Made by a program: the position numbers and the translations under genes
NCBI GenBank assembly: GCA_035440445.1
Contig: DAORMJ010000004.1
Coordinates: 62,001 to 126,000 of the forward strand
Source of the DNA: Ga0077548 sp035440445
GTDB lineage: Bacteria; Pseudomonadota; Alphaproteobacteria; Rhizobiales; Xanthobacteraceae
Length of the DNA stretch: 64,000 bases
Direction of reading: 5' to 3'
Part shown: positions 1 to 8,705 of the stretch, in pieces
Position numbering within the stretch: position 1 is the first letter of the stretch
How the letters are laid out: each line of letters opens with the position of its first letter
The notes under the pieces: generated by a model
Told to the model about the DNA's origin: nothing
Databases searched by the model: none
Seen by the model: the letters and a program-made list of their open reading frames with translations, nothing else

Positions 1-660
1 GCCGAAATAGCCGGTGGTGAGCCAGCCTGCTGCGATCAGCAGGCCGACGATCGCGCCGCCGATGATGTCGCGCGGGCTCTTGCGAAACGCTTCGCTGCGG
101 AAGGCGAGGCCCGCAAGGATCGCAGCGATCACGATCGCAGGCACGAGATGCGCGTTCTGCGCGCCGAGCAACGGCTCGAGATGCTGCGGAATGGAAGGCG
201 GTCGTGCGAAGACCATGGTCGTGGCGCTGGCGATTGCTGCGCGGAGCGGCGCGAGCAGGCCGCTGAAGGTCGCATAGGCGGCGATGCCGAGGCATAGCAG
301 AACGACGAAAGAGCGTAGGTTGCCCTGACCGAGCAGCACGAGCGCGCGTGCGCCGCAGGCGTTGGCGGTAATCATGCCATAGCCGAAGAGTGCGCCGCCG
401 AGCGGGATCAGCAGCCAGGAAGACGGCGCCGAAAGATAAACCGAGCGGCGCAGGTCGATCAGGCCGAAGGCGGCCGATACCTGTGTTGCGAACACTGCGA
501 GCGCCATGGCGAGCAGGAAGCTCGCGAGCTTGCGACGGTCGCCGGTGACCAGCAGGCCGCGAAATGCGGAGTTCAGGCAAAAGCCGCTGCGCTGCACGGT
601 GATGCCGTACACGGCGCCGATCAGAAACCCGCCGACGAGGGCAGTGGTCAGAGGAGACAT
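1..660 (-). CDS. YeeE/YedE family sulfur-compound transporter, 3' end outside window
   Basis: The frame reads in from the ATG at 660 and is open for 220 codons to the window edge, so the C-terminus is missing. It is an integral membrane protein with several hydrophobic helices. Two family landmarks are visible: QRSGFC near residues 23-28 and ANACGARALVLLGQGNLRS from about residue 99. The cysteines at about 28 and 102 sit where the YeeE/YedE (TsuA-type) family carries the conserved cysteines linked to thiosulfate or other sulfur-compound uptake. Family membership is seen in the sequence; the exact substrate is inferred. An inverted repeat lies 31-55 nt upstream of the start and could be an operator. 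The full-length family is about 350 residues, so roughly 60 percent is present. Confidence 0.85.
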   Translation of the reverse strand, partial: MSPLTTALVGGFLIGAVYGITVQRSGFCLNSAFRGLLVTGDRRKLASFLLAMALAVFATQVSAAFGLIDLRRSVYLSAPSSWLLIPLGGALFGYGMITANACGARALVLLGQGNLRSFVVLLCLGIAAYATFSGLLAPLRAAIASATTMVFARPPSIPQHLEPLLGAQNAHLVPAIVIAAILAGLAFRSEAFRKSPRDIIGGAIVGLLIAAGWLTTGYFG

Positions 661-690
661 TGCAGGGGCCTACAAGCTAAAGAGTGCGTC

Positions 691-715
691 TAATCACTTA
701 AAAATCATGTGATTA
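691..715. promoter_or_regulatory. Perfect inverted repeat upstream of the YeeE gene
   Basis: TAATCAC at 691-697 and GTGATTA at 709-715 are exact reverse complements separated by an 11-base AT-rich spacer. The repeat lies between the divergent YeeE-family gene (start 660) and the transglutaminase-like gene (start about 853). The symmetry and AT-rich setting in a GC-rich genome suggest a repressor or activator site, but no regulator gene is adjacent and I cannot name the protein. Confidence 0.4.
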
Positions 716-852
716 CGGTCATTTCACGCGAATTGCATACAAAGTGAACCGACGTCCAAAATCAAGTGGTATTTTATGGGCGTCGTCGCGCGGGTGGAAT
801 TTCTCTATGAATGAAAGGGGATGCCCCAACAGACGGGAACGGTGAGACGCCA

Positions 853-1527
853 ATGGCCGCCGACGAATATTTGTCACCTGCAAACTATGTGGATAGCGCC
901 GACCCCGAGGTCGTGCGTTTTGCGGAAGAAGCCGTGGCGGGGATTTCCGGGGAGAAGGCCCGCGCGCTCGCGCTCTATTACGCGGTGCGCGACCGGATTT
1001 CGTACAATCCCTATGTCGATTACGGGAAGCCCGCGACCTATCGCGCTAGCGACGTGCTGAAAGCGGGCGAGGGCTTCTGCGTCGGCAAGGCAGCACTCCT
1101 TGCCGCCTGCGCGCGGGCGGCCGGTATCGCTGCGCGTCCGGGCTATGCGGACGTGCGCAATCACATCACCTCGAAGAAGCTGCACGATCTTATCCAGACG
1201 GACGTGTTTCACTGGCACTCCTACACGGAGCTTTTCATCGACGGGAAATGGGTGAAGTGCACGCCCGCATTCGACGCGGCCCTTTGCGCGCGGGCGAAAC
1301 TCGCGCCGCTCGAATTCGATGGCGACCAGGATTCGCTGTTTCAGCCGTATGATCCCGCCGGCCGCAGGCATATGGAGTATCTGCAGGATCGCGGGGCCTA
1401 TGCCGACGTTCCGGCCGAGACGATCATCTCCGAGTTCCGGCGGCTCTATCCGAAGTTTTTCGCAAGCGATCTGCCGGAAGGAGACTTCAAGGAAGATGTC
1501 GCCGCGAGTTCTGCGCAGGGCGGTTGA
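853..1527 (+). CDS. Transglutaminase-like cysteine protease-fold protein
   Basis: From the ATG at 853 this is a 224-residue cytosolic protein of the transglutaminase-like superfamily. The core is visible in order: GEGFCVGKA with the candidate nucleophile Cys76, then HWHSYTELFIDGKW with His122, then TPAFD with Asp141, giving the Cys-His-Asp triad. An in-frame ATG at 811 would add 14 residues; I prefer 853 because the family normally begins shortly before the Y-L-x-P and F/Y-V/I-D-S segment and GGTGAG lies just upstream. The biological substrate of these small bacterial proteins is generally unknown. The gene is followed after 79 nt by an aminotransferase on the same strand, so co-transcription is possible but not required. 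Confidence 0.8.
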   Translation: MAADEYLSPANYVDSADPEVVRFAEEAVAGISGEKARALALYYAVRDRISYNPYVDYGKPATYRASDVLKAGEGFCVGKAALLAACARAAGIAARPGYADVRNHITSKKLHDLIQTDVFHWHSYTELFIDGKWVKCTPAFDAALCARAKLAPLEFDGDQDSLFQPYDPAGRRHMEYLQDRGAYADVPAETIISEFRRLYPKFFASDLPEGDFKEDVAASSAQGG

Positions 1528-1606
1528 TTTCCCTGCCTGCGGGGGTGGCAAGCCCCGGCTTTTTCCCGGATAGTCCGGCGCCGTTGTTTCGAAAGTTGAG
1601 TGCAAT

Positions 1607-2842
1607 ATGTCGTCGCGTGCGTTCGATTTTTCTTCGCTGTTTCCGGAAAGCCTGCCGCCGCCCGCCATCAAGTGGACCGGCGGTGCGCGCTACAACTTCA
1701 CCGGCGGCCATAACGATCCCGACATGGTGCCGGTCGAGGCGCTGCGCGAGGCGGCGGACAAAGTGCTCGCGCGCGAAGGCCGTGCGCTTTCCAATTACAC
1801 CGTCAACACCGGCCCGCAGGGTTATCTGTCCTTGCGCGAGTTCGTCGCGCAGAAACTGAAACGCGATGCGCAGATTTCATGTAGCGCGGAAGACATCCTG
1901 CTGGTGTCGGGATCGCTGCAGGCGCTGGACCTCTTGAATGCGGCGCTGTGCCAGCGCGGCGACACGGTGATTTACGAAGAAGACAGCTATCAGGGCTCGA
2001 TCAACCGCATGACCCGCATGGGCGTGAACGTCGTAGGGATTCCGCTCGACAAAGGCGGTATGCGAATGGACGCGCTCGCCAATGCGCTTGCCCAGATGAA
2101 GAGCCGCGGCGTGCGCCCGAAGTTCATCTACACCATCCCGACCGTGCAGAACCCGACTGCCACGATCATGAGCGAAGAGCGCCGCCTCGAAATGCTGCGG
2201 CTCGCGGATGAATACGGCGTGCCGATCTTCGAGGACGATTGTTACGCCGACCTGATCTGGAGCGGGAAGCGTCCGCCTGCGCTCTACGCGATGAGCAAGC
2301 GCGAAAACGTCATTTACATCGGTTCGTTCTCGAAGTCGGTCGCGCCGGCACTTCGCGTCGGCTACATCGTCGCGCCCTGGCAGGTGCTTTCCCGTGCGCT
2401 CGCGCTGAAGACCGACGCCGGCTCCGCCGGTCTCGAGCAGATGATGCTCGCGGAATTCTGCAAGCCGCATTTCGAAAGCCACGTTCCGCAATTGCGTAAG
2501 GCGCTGCGCGCGAAACTCGAGACCTTGCAGGAGTCGTTGAACGAGCAGTTCGGCACCGCCGCCGAGTTCGACGACGCGCCCGGAGGCATTTTCCTCTGGA
2601 TCAAGCTGCCCGATCAGGTCGACAGCATGAAGCTTTACCAAAAGGCGCTGGCTGCAGGCGTCGCGATCAATCCCGGCCCGGAATGGTCGGTGAATGCGAG
2701 CCAGACCCGCAGCCGCATCCGCATGTGTTTCGCTAGCCTCACGCATCAGGACATCCGCGACGGCGTCGCGATCCTTGCGGAAGTCTGCCGGAGCGAGTTC
2801 GGCGTGCCTGCGCGCAGCGCAAACATTCAAAAGCAGGGCTGA
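1607..2842 (+). CDS. PLP-dependent class I/II aminotransferase
   Basis: The 411-residue product is a fold-type I PLP enzyme. The Schiff-base lysine is Lys243 in the motif SFSKSVAPALRVGY, and the upstream VPIFEDDCYADL segment carries the aspartate that pairs with the pyridine nitrogen of PLP. The sequence resembles the aminotransferase half of MocR/LysN-like proteins (2-aminoadipate or valine-pyruvate type), but there is no N-terminal winged-helix domain, so it is an enzyme rather than a GntR-type regulator. The length is normal for the family. The next gene begins 5 nt after the stop, suggesting an operon. The amino donor and keto acceptor cannot be told from the sequence. Confidence 0.88.
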   Translation: MSSRAFDFSSLFPESLPPPAIKWTGGARYNFTGGHNDPDMVPVEALREAADKVLAREGRALSNYTVNTGPQGYLSLREFVAQKLKRDAQISCSAEDILLVSGSLQALDLLNAALCQRGDTVIYEEDSYQGSINRMTRMGVNVVGIPLDKGGMRMDALANALAQMKSRGVRPKFIYTIPTVQNPTATIMSEERRLEMLRLADEYGVPIFEDDCYADLIWSGKRPPALYAMSKRENVIYIGSFSKSVAPALRVGYIVAPWQVLSRALALKTDAGSAGLEQMMLAEFCKPHFESHVPQLRKALRAKLETLQESLNEQFGTAAEFDDAPGGIFLWIKLPDQVDSMKLYQKALAAGVAINPGPEWSVNASQTRSRIRMCFASLTHQDIRDGVAILAEVCRSEFGVPARSANIQKQG

Positions 2843-2847
2843 CCCGT

Positions 2848-3774
2848 ATGGCCGAGGCGTCTCACGTCGAACGGCCGAATACCGCGCTTGCGCTCGTCCG
2901 TGCCTTGCGGCCGCATCAGTGGGTCAAGAACGCGCTGGTGTTCGTGCCGCTCGTGCTCGGCGGACTGTTGCTTGAACTTCCGGCATGGCGATATGCCTGT
3001 CTCGGATTTCTCTCGCTCTGCCTTGCGGCGTCGGCGAGTTACATCTTCAACGATCTTTGGGATTTGCAAAGCGACCGCGAGCACTGGAGCAAGCGCAACC
3101 GGCCGTTTGCAAGTGGAGCGCTCTCCGCTGCGACGGGCTACGTGCTCGGTACGGCCTTGCTGGCGGCAGCATTTCTTGTCGCCGCGATGATCGGCTGGGA
3201 AGAGACGATCATGGTCGTGGTCTATGTTCTGGCCTCGCTTTGTTACACGTTCTTCTGCAAGCGAATTCCGATCTTCGATATTTTTCTAATTGCAGGGCTC
3301 TTCACGTTTCGAATCGCGCTCGGAATCATGATCCTCGACGTGCGGCTGTCGCCGTGGCTACTCGTCTTCTCGATGTTCGTGTTTCTCTCGCTGTCCGCGG
3401 CGAAGCGGCATACCGAATTGCTGCGCTCCAAGGTTGCCGGGGACGCGCCGATACCGGGGCGCGGCTATGTGCGAAGCGACGCAGGTTTTCTGCTGGCGCT
3501 CGGTGTCGCCGCCATGCTCGGCGCGGTGCTCATCAATATCGTGTATCTGCTGGAAGATGCGTTCCCGAGCACGGTCTATTCCAATACCAACTGGCTTTGG
3601 GTGATCCCGCCCTCGATCTTTCTCTTTCTCAGCAGGGTGTGGCTGATCTCCCATCGCGGCGAACTGCTCGACGATCCGGTGGCCTTTGCGCTGAAGGATC
3701 CGGTGAGCCTCGTGCTCGGCGCGTTGCTCGGCTTTGCGTTTCTTGCGGCGGTGTTCGGCTCGGCGATGATCTAA
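2848..3774 (+). CDS. UbiA-family prenyltransferase, decaprenyl-phosphate phosphoribosyltransferase-like
   Basis: The 308-residue polytopic membrane protein has the UbiA hallmark NDxxDxxxD at residues 68-76 (NDLWDLQSD), which binds Mg2+ and the polyprenyl diphosphate or phosphate. The N-terminal RPHQWVKN at about residues 21-28 is characteristic of the subfamily that transfers 5-phosphoribose to decaprenyl phosphate (Rv3806c-like). About eight hydrophobic helices are seen. In actinobacteria this step is followed by the DprE1/DprE2 epimerase pair; neither lies in this window, so the product in this organism is uncertain and could be another polyprenyl-linked sugar. It starts 5 nt after the aminotransferase stop. 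Confidence 0.8.
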   Translation: MAEASHVERPNTALALVRALRPHQWVKNALVFVPLVLGGLLLELPAWRYACLGFLSLCLAASASYIFNDLWDLQSDREHWSKRNRPFASGALSAATGYVLGTALLAAAFLVAAMIGWEETIMVVVYVLASLCYTFFCKRIPIFDIFLIAGLFTFRIALGIMILDVRLSPWLLVFSMFVFLSLSAAKRHTELLRSKVAGDAPIPGRGYVRSDAGFLLALGVAAMLGAVLINIVYLLEDAFPSTVYSNTNWLWVIPPSIFLFLSRVWLISHRGELLDDPVAFALKDPVSLVLGALLGFAFLAAVFGSAMI

Positions 3775-3778
3775 GGCC

Positions 3779-4558
3779 TTACGCGGCGATGGCCTTGAGC
3801 ACCTCGTCGGGTTTTTCCACCGGCATCATGTGGCCCGCACCCGCAAGCGTCACGAGTTTCGCGCCGGGAATGAGGGCGGCCAGCGCCTTGCCATTGCGCA
3901 AGGGCGTCATCAGGTCCCGCTCTCCCAGCACGAGCGTTGCAGGAACGTTGACCTTCCCGGCGGCGTCCTTTGCATCATAGGCGTTGCTTGCGAAGAGATC
4001 GGCGTGCAGCACGCCGGGCTTCATCGTTTCCAGAACGCGCAATCCATTGCCGGTCATCCAGCCGCCCGGCGTGAGACTGCCGCCGAGGCCCGCGCGCGCG
4101 CCGAAGCCCCAGACCGTCATCATCGCGAAAGCATCGGGTGAATTGTTCTTCGCAGCGGCAAGCAGCGCCTCGCTCACCGGCATCGCGGTGGCCGCGGCGA
4201 TCAGCCCGATACCGGTCACTTTATCCGGGTAACGCGCAGCGGCCTCGACCGCGATCAGCGAGCCCAGCGAATGGCCGATGAGCTTCGCGGCTTTCGCGCC
4301 GCATGCATTGATCAGCTCCGCGGTCCAGCCTGCCAGTTCTTCGACCGAGGTGAGCGGCTCTCCCGTGGAGCGGCCATGGCCGGGGAGGTCGGGTGCCAGC
4401 GCGTTGAAGCCGTTATGGGCGAACCAACGGGTGAACAGCGCCCAGATCGAATGATCGCCGCCCGCGCCGTGCAGGAACATTACCGAAGGCTTGCCCGGAT
4501 CGAACTCCTTGCCGCCAGTCGCCACGAAAACTTCGGAGCCGTTGACTGTCACGCGCAT
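3779..4558 (-). CDS. Alpha/beta hydrolase
   Basis: The 259-residue product is an alpha/beta-hydrolase fold enzyme. The oxyanion HG motif (FLHGAGGDHS) is near residue 30, the nucleophile elbow GHSLG gives Ser97, the acid is probably Asp215 in GERDLMTP, and the base is His243 in GAGHMMPVEKP. No signal peptide or lid-defining insertion is evident, so the protein is probably cytosolic. It is encoded 3 nt downstream of the O-acetylhomoserine sulfhydrylase gene on the same strand and is probably co-transcribed with it. The substrate class (ester, lactone or thioester) is not determined by these motifs. It converges with the UbiA-like gene with 4 nt between stops. Confidence 0.88.
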   Translation of the reverse strand: MRVTVNGSEVFVATGGKEFDPGKPSVMFLHGAGGDHSIWALFTRWFAHNGFNALAPDLPGHGRSTGEPLTSVEELAGWTAELINACGAKAAKLIGHSLGSLIAVEAAARYPDKVTGIGLIAAATAMPVSEALLAAAKNNSPDAFAMMTVWGFGARAGLGGSLTPGGWMTGNGLRVLETMKPGVLHADLFASNAYDAKDAAGKVNVPATLVLGERDLMTPLRNGKALAALIPGAKLVTLAGAGHMMPVEKPDEVLKAIAA

Positions 4559-4561
4559 GGC

Positions 4562-5857
4562 TCAAGCCTTTTGCGAGGCGCGCAGCGCCTGCGAGAGATC
4601 GTCCACAATATCCTGCGCATTCTCGATGCCGACCGAGAGCCGGATCAGTTCCTCGCCGATGCCGGCGGTCTTCAGTTGCTCGGCATCCATCTGCTGGTGT
4701 GTCGTGCTGCCCGGATGAATGACGAGCGTTTTCGCGTCGCCGACATTGGCGAGGTGGCTCGCAAGGCGCAGGCTCTCGATGAATTTCTTTCCCGCGGCGC
4801 GGCCGCCCTTGATGCCGAAGCTCACGATCGACCCCGCGCCGCGCGGCAGCAGGGTTTTCGCGAGTTCATGATCTTGATGCGAGGGGAGCGTCGGGTGTAA
4901 CACCCATTCGACGGCCGGGTTTTTGGAAAGCGCTTCGAGCACGGTGGCGGTGTTTGCGACATGGCGATCCATGCGCACGCCGAGCGTTTCCGCGCCCTGC
5001 AAAATCTGGAAGGCGTTGGTGGGCGAAATACACGCGCCGAAATCGCGCAAGCCTTCAGAGCGCGCGCGCATGATGAACCCCCACGGACCGAACTGCTCGA
5101 CGAAGTTGATGCCGTGATAGCCGGCATAAGGCTCGGTCAATTCCGGGAATTTGCCGGAGCCGATCCAGTCGAAGCGGCCTGAGTCCACCACGATGCCGCC
5201 GATGGCGATGCCATGGCCGCCGATCCATTTCGTCAGCGAATGCATGACGAGATCCGCGCCCAGATCGAGAGGGCGGGAGAGGTAGGGGGTCGCGAAGGTG
5301 TTATCGATCAGGAGCGGGATTTTCGCGGCATGCGCGATCTCCGCGACCTTCGGAATGTCGAGCACTTCGAGGCCGGGATTGCCGATGGTCTCGCCGATCA
5401 CGAGCTTGGTGTTCGGCCGGATCGCAGCCTCGATGCCGGCATGATCGCGCGGCTTTACGAAGGTGGTGGTGATGCCGAAACGCGGCAGCGTATGCGCGAG
5501 CAGGTTGATGGTGCCGCCATAGAGCGAGGCCGACGCGACGATGTGATCGCCCGCACTCGCAAGTGTCGCGATGGCAAGGTGCATTGCCGCCATGCCGCTT
5601 GCGGTTGCGACTGCGCCGACGCCGTTTTCGAGTGCTGCGATGCGTTCTTCGAGCACCGATGTCGTCGGGTTCGAGATGCGCGTGTAGATGTTGCCGGAGC
5701 GTTCGAGATTGAAGAGTGCTGCGGCGTGTCCGGTATCCTGAAAGACGTAAGAAGTGGTCTGGTAAATCGGCACCGCGCGCGCACCGGTCACGGGATCGGG
5801 GTGCTGGCCGGCGTGCAGGCTCATGGTTTCGAAGGCGGGCGGTTTCGGTGCGGCCAT
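4562..5857 (-). CDS. metY: O-acetylhomoserine sulfhydrylase (Cys/Met metabolism PLP enzyme)
   Basis: The 431-residue product belongs to the Cys/Met metabolism PLP-dependent family. It opens with FETMSLHAGQHPDPVTGARAVP and has YQTTSYVF, the pyridoxal-lysine segment SLTKWIGGHG, and SVGIEN near the C-terminus, all typical of O-acetylhomoserine aminocarboxypropyltransferases, which make homocysteine from O-acetylhomoserine and sulfide. The length of about 430 residues favours MetY over the shorter MetZ/MetB types. The start at 5857 lies 44 nt from the divergent trmO gene. I looked for a SAM-II riboswitch, common before alphaproteobacterial met genes, and saw none in the short leader. Confidence 0.9.
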   Translation of the reverse strand: MAAPKPPAFETMSLHAGQHPDPVTGARAVPIYQTTSYVFQDTGHAAALFNLERSGNIYTRISNPTTSVLEERIAALENGVGAVATASGMAAMHLAIATLASAGDHIVASASLYGGTINLLAHTLPRFGITTTFVKPRDHAGIEAAIRPNTKLVIGETIGNPGLEVLDIPKVAEIAHAAKIPLLIDNTFATPYLSRPLDLGADLVMHSLTKWIGGHGIAIGGIVVDSGRFDWIGSGKFPELTEPYAGYHGINFVEQFGPWGFIMRARSEGLRDFGACISPTNAFQILQGAETLGVRMDRHVANTATVLEALSKNPAVEWVLHPTLPSHQDHELAKTLLPRGAGSIVSFGIKGGRAAGKKFIESLRLASHLANVGDAKTLVIHPGSTTHQQMDAEQLKTAGIGEELIRLSVGIENAQDIVDDLSQALRASQKA

Positions 5858-5901
5858 TTGATTTCTTCCGGGCGTTCCTCTTCCCGTAGTATAGCCACTG
5901 G

Positions 5902-6393
5902 ATGATTACACGCGATGAAATTCGGCCCGGAGAAGTGGCCGTGACGGTGCCCGAGGCGCGCGACGCGGGGCTTATCTTCATTGGTAAAATCCATACGCCA
6001 TGGCGCGACCGGCTCGAATGTCCGCGGCAGGGACGGCATGACGGCCCGTTGTGCCGCATCGAGATTTTCGAGCCATGGGTCGCGGCACTGCAGGGCGTGG
6101 AAAACTATCCGCAACTGGAAGTGCTTTACTGGCTCGACCAGTCGCGCCGCGATCTCGTCGCGCAGAGCCCGAAAAGCGACGGGCAGGCGCGCGGCACGTT
6201 TTCGCTGCGCTCGCCGGTGCGGCCCAATCCCATCGGCACGTCGCTCGTGAAGTTCGAGAAGGTGGATTGCAATTCGGTTTATGTGCGCGGGCTCGATTGC
6301 CTCGACGGCACGCCGCTGATCGACCTGAAGCCGGACCGCTGCCACTTCACGCCGCTGGCGCCCCCGCAGCCGGGTGATTTTCAGAAGGGCTGA
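5902..6393 (+). CDS. trmO: tRNA (N6-threonylcarbamoyladenosine37-N6)-methyltransferase TrmO (TsaA/YaeB)
   Basis: The 163-residue protein matches the TrmO/YaeB family: IGKIHTPWxxRxxxPRQ near residues 27-43, EVLYWLDQS in the middle, and the signature RxGTFSxRSPxRPNPIGTS, which contributes to SAM binding in this beta-barrel methyltransferase class. It methylates t6A37 of tRNA-Thr, in the cytosol. It carries only the core domain and lacks the longer C-terminal extension of the E. coli protein. It is divergent from metY with a 44-nt shared upstream region and converges with the aldo/keto reductase (9 nt between the two genes). Confidence 0.88.
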   Translation: MITRDEIRPGEVAVTVPEARDAGLIFIGKIHTPWRDRLECPRQGRHDGPLCRIEIFEPWVAALQGVENYPQLEVLYWLDQSRRDLVAQSPKSDGQARGTFSLRSPVRPNPIGTSLVKFEKVDCNSVYVRGLDCLDGTPLIDLKPDRCHFTPLAPPQPGDFQKG

Positions 6394-6402
6394 GCGGCGC
6401 TC

Positions 6403-7245
6403 TCACAACATCGGCAGGCTTTTGGCGCGGCCGCGCGGAAAGGCGCGGTCGATGGCTTCGATTTCACTTGCGGTCAGCACGAGATCGCCGGCGCCGGCAT
6501 TTTCCTCGGCATGCGCGACCTTCGACGCTTTCGGGATCGCGAAGACGGCGTCTTTCCGGGTGAGGAAGGCGAGTTCGACCTGCCGCGGCGTCGCGCCGTT
6601 CGCCTTTGCGACTTCGGCAAGTACTTTGCCGCCGGGAGAAGCGGGCGAGGGCGAGGCCATCTGCCCGAACGGACTATAGGCCACGACGGCGACGCCGTTT
6701 TCCTCACACCACGGGATCACTGCGTGTTCGATCGCGCGCTCGCGCAAATGATAGAGCACCTGATTGCAGGCGATCGTACCCTTGCCCGCGACGGCCAGCG
6801 CTTCCTCGAGATCGTCGGTGTCGAAGTTCGAGACGCCCCAGGCGCGGATTTTTCCGGCGGATTTCAGTTCATCGAAAGCGGCGAAAGTTTCTTCGAGTTC
6901 ATACGAGCCGCGCCAGTGCAAAAGATAGCAATCGAGATAATCGGTCTTCAGGTGTTTGAGCGAACGCTCGCAGGCGGCAAGCGTGCCTTTGCGGGATGCG
7001 TTGGACGGCAGCACTTTCGAGACTAGGAATACCTTGTCGCGTCGTCCGGCGATGGCGTCGCCGGTCAGCGCTTCGGCGCGGCCAGAGCCATACATCTCGG
7101 CGGTGTCGATATGTGTCATGCCGAAGTCGATGCCGCGTTGAAGGGTGCGAATTGCCTCGGCGCGGTCGGCAAGTTCGAGGTTCCAGGTGCCCTGGCCGAT
7201 GACGGAAACGCCGGTGCTTGCCGGCCCGAATGCGCGCGTTTTCAT
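6403..7245 (-). CDS. Aldo/keto reductase
   Basis: The 280-residue product is a (beta/alpha)8 NAD(P)H-dependent oxidoreductase. The catalytic tetrad is recognisable: Asp and Tyr in HIDTAEMYGSG (about residues 46-56), Lys in VSKVLPSNASRKG, and His in YLLHWRG. The nucleotide-binding end is marked by FAIPKASKVAHAEEN near the C-terminus. Length is as expected for a single-domain family member. It lies 31 nt downstream of the cyclopropane fatty acid synthase-like gene on the same strand. The carbonyl substrate cannot be predicted from the sequence; a broad aldehyde reductase role is plausible. Confidence 0.88.
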   Translation of the reverse strand: MKTRAFGPASTGVSVIGQGTWNLELADRAEAIRTLQRGIDFGMTHIDTAEMYGSGRAEALTGDAIAGRRDKVFLVSKVLPSNASRKGTLAACERSLKHLKTDYLDCYLLHWRGSYELEETFAAFDELKSAGKIRAWGVSNFDTDDLEEALAVAGKGTIACNQVLYHLRERAIEHAVIPWCEENGVAVVAYSPFGQMASPSPASPGGKVLAEVAKANGATPRQVELAFLTRKDAVFAIPKASKVAHAEENAGAGDLVLTASEIEAIDRAFPRGRAKSLPML

Positions 7246-7276
7246 TTTTCGAGTGTTGCGGGCCGGCTTGCCGCGG

Positions 7277-8527
7277 TCAATGCGCGGGCTTTTCCATCAC
7301 ATAAAGGCCGACGTCGATCGCCTTCGAGCGGAAGCCGCCTTCGCAATAGGCGAGGTAATATTCCCAGGTGCGCTTGAAGCGCTTCGAATAGCCCATGGCT
7401 TCTATCTGCGGCCATGCGCGCTGGAAGCGGCGGTTCCATTCATTGAGCGTGCGGGCGTAGCTCTCGCCGAACGTTTCGAACGAGACGAAGCGCATGCCGG
7501 CTTGCTTGATCTGCTCCAGCATGATGCCGTGCGAAGGCAGCATGCCGCCGGGGAAGATGTAGCGCTGAATGAAGTCGGCGTTCTTGCGGTAGAAGTCGAA
7601 ACGCTCATTGGCGATCGTGATGACCTGCAGCACCGCGCGGCCGCCGGGGTTCAGGACTTCCGCGATCTTGCCGAAATAGGCGGGCCAGTATTTCTCGCCG
7701 ACCGCCTCGATCATCTCGATCGAAACCACGCGGTCGAATTTCTCGGTAACGTCGCGATAATCCTGCAGGCGCAGATCGGCATTGTCGCCGGCACCGGCCT
7801 TTGCGATGCGCTCGCGCGCGCCCGCGAGTTGCGAGGGCGACAAGGTAAGACCCGTGACGTGGGCGTTGCGTTCGCTGGCTAACCGCTCGGCCAGGCGGCC
7901 CCAGCCGCAGCCGATTTCCAGTACGCGCTCGCCGCCGGAAATTGCCAGCAAGTCCATGATGCGGGTGAGCTTGTTGTCCTGCGCATCTTCGAGCGATTGC
8001 TTCTGGTTCGCGTAGAGCGCGGAGGAATAGGTCATGCTCGGGTCGAGCCAGAGCTTGTAGAAATCGTTGCCGAGGTCGTAATGCGCCTCGATGTTGCGGC
8101 GGCTGCCGCTTTTGGTGTTGGCGCGCAGCACATGCTGCAGCCGGTGGGCGAGGCGGGTGAACCAGCGTCCGGCCGTGACTTCGCTCAAAGCCCGCTCGTT
8201 CAGCGCGGCGAGTTCGATCAGGGTTGCGAGGTCGGGCGTGGACCAGTCGCCGTCCATATAGGCTTCGGCAAAGCCGACATCGCCGCCGAACATCAGGCGG
8301 CGCATGGTGCGCCAGCGGTGGAGGATCAGGGTTGCGCGCGGGCCTTCGATTTCGCCTTTGCCTTCGACGCGCGCACCCGAAGGGGTTTCGATGGTGAGCT
8401 GGCCTGCCTTCAGCGAGCGGACGACGCGGGCGATCCAGCGGTCGGCGAACCGGGAATGATCGAGCACATCCTCGATCCGGGTCTCGTTTCCATGCCGTTC
8501 GATCTCGCGCATGCGCGGGGAAGACAT
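7277..8527 (-). CDS. Cyclopropane-fatty-acyl-phospholipid synthase family methyltransferase
   Basis: The product is about 416 residues from the ATG at 8527; a TTG at 8560 could extend it by 11 residues. It has the CFA-synthase architecture: an N-terminal domain with GDVGFAEAYMDGDW, then a SAM-dependent methyltransferase domain starting at IEAHYDLGNDFYKLWLD, with motif I EIGCGWGRLAERLA, the segment VSIEMIEAVGE, and FIQRYIFPGGMLP. Such enzymes methylenate unsaturated acyl chains of membrane phospholipids. The family also contains tuberculostearate-type methyltransferases, so the exact product is inferred. It is divergent from coxG across a 178-bp region containing a palindrome. Confidence 0.88.
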   Translation of the reverse strand: MSSPRMREIERHGNETRIEDVLDHSRFADRWIARVVRSLKAGQLTIETPSGARVEGKGEIEGPRATLILHRWRTMRRLMFGGDVGFAEAYMDGDWSTPDLATLIELAALNERALSEVTAGRWFTRLAHRLQHVLRANTKSGSRRNIEAHYDLGNDFYKLWLDPSMTYSSALYANQKQSLEDAQDNKLTRIMDLLAISGGERVLEIGCGWGRLAERLASERNAHVTGLTLSPSQLAGARERIAKAGAGDNADLRLQDYRDVTEKFDRVVSIEMIEAVGEKYWPAYFGKIAEVLNPGGRAVLQVITIANERFDFYRKNADFIQRYIFPGGMLPSHGIMLEQIKQAGMRFVSFETFGESYARTLNEWNRRFQRAWPQIEAMGYSKRFKRTWEYYLAYCEGGFRSKAIDVGLYVMEKPAH

Positions 8528-8665
8528 CGCCGCCGGGACTCCCTTTCCCTTCCGTATCAATGTTCCGTAAAACCAAGCGTCTTAAATGCGGTGCCGCTAG
8601 TCAACTGTAACTGATACGGGTGGTTGCCTAGTGCAACGCAACAGGCGCATAGGGGCGGTAGTCCG

Positions 8666-8677
8666 CTGCGGCCGCAG
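8666..8677. promoter_or_regulatory. 12-bp perfect palindrome upstream of coxG
   Basis: CTGCGGCCGCAG is a self-complementary dodecamer 29 nt upstream of the coxG start, in the divergent promoter region shared with the cyclopropane synthase-like gene. A second short dyad, GTTGC/GCAAC, occurs at 8623-8637. In a GC-rich genome such a palindrome can arise by chance, so its regulatory role is only a possibility. Confidence 0.2.
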
Positions 8678-8705
8678 TTCTTGGTTTTGATTTACGGAGG
8701 AAACG

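Noticed and set aside
5858..5901. SAM-II riboswitch before metY
   Set aside because: The spacer to trmO is only 44 nt and I could not find the conserved pseudoknot elements there or just beyond.
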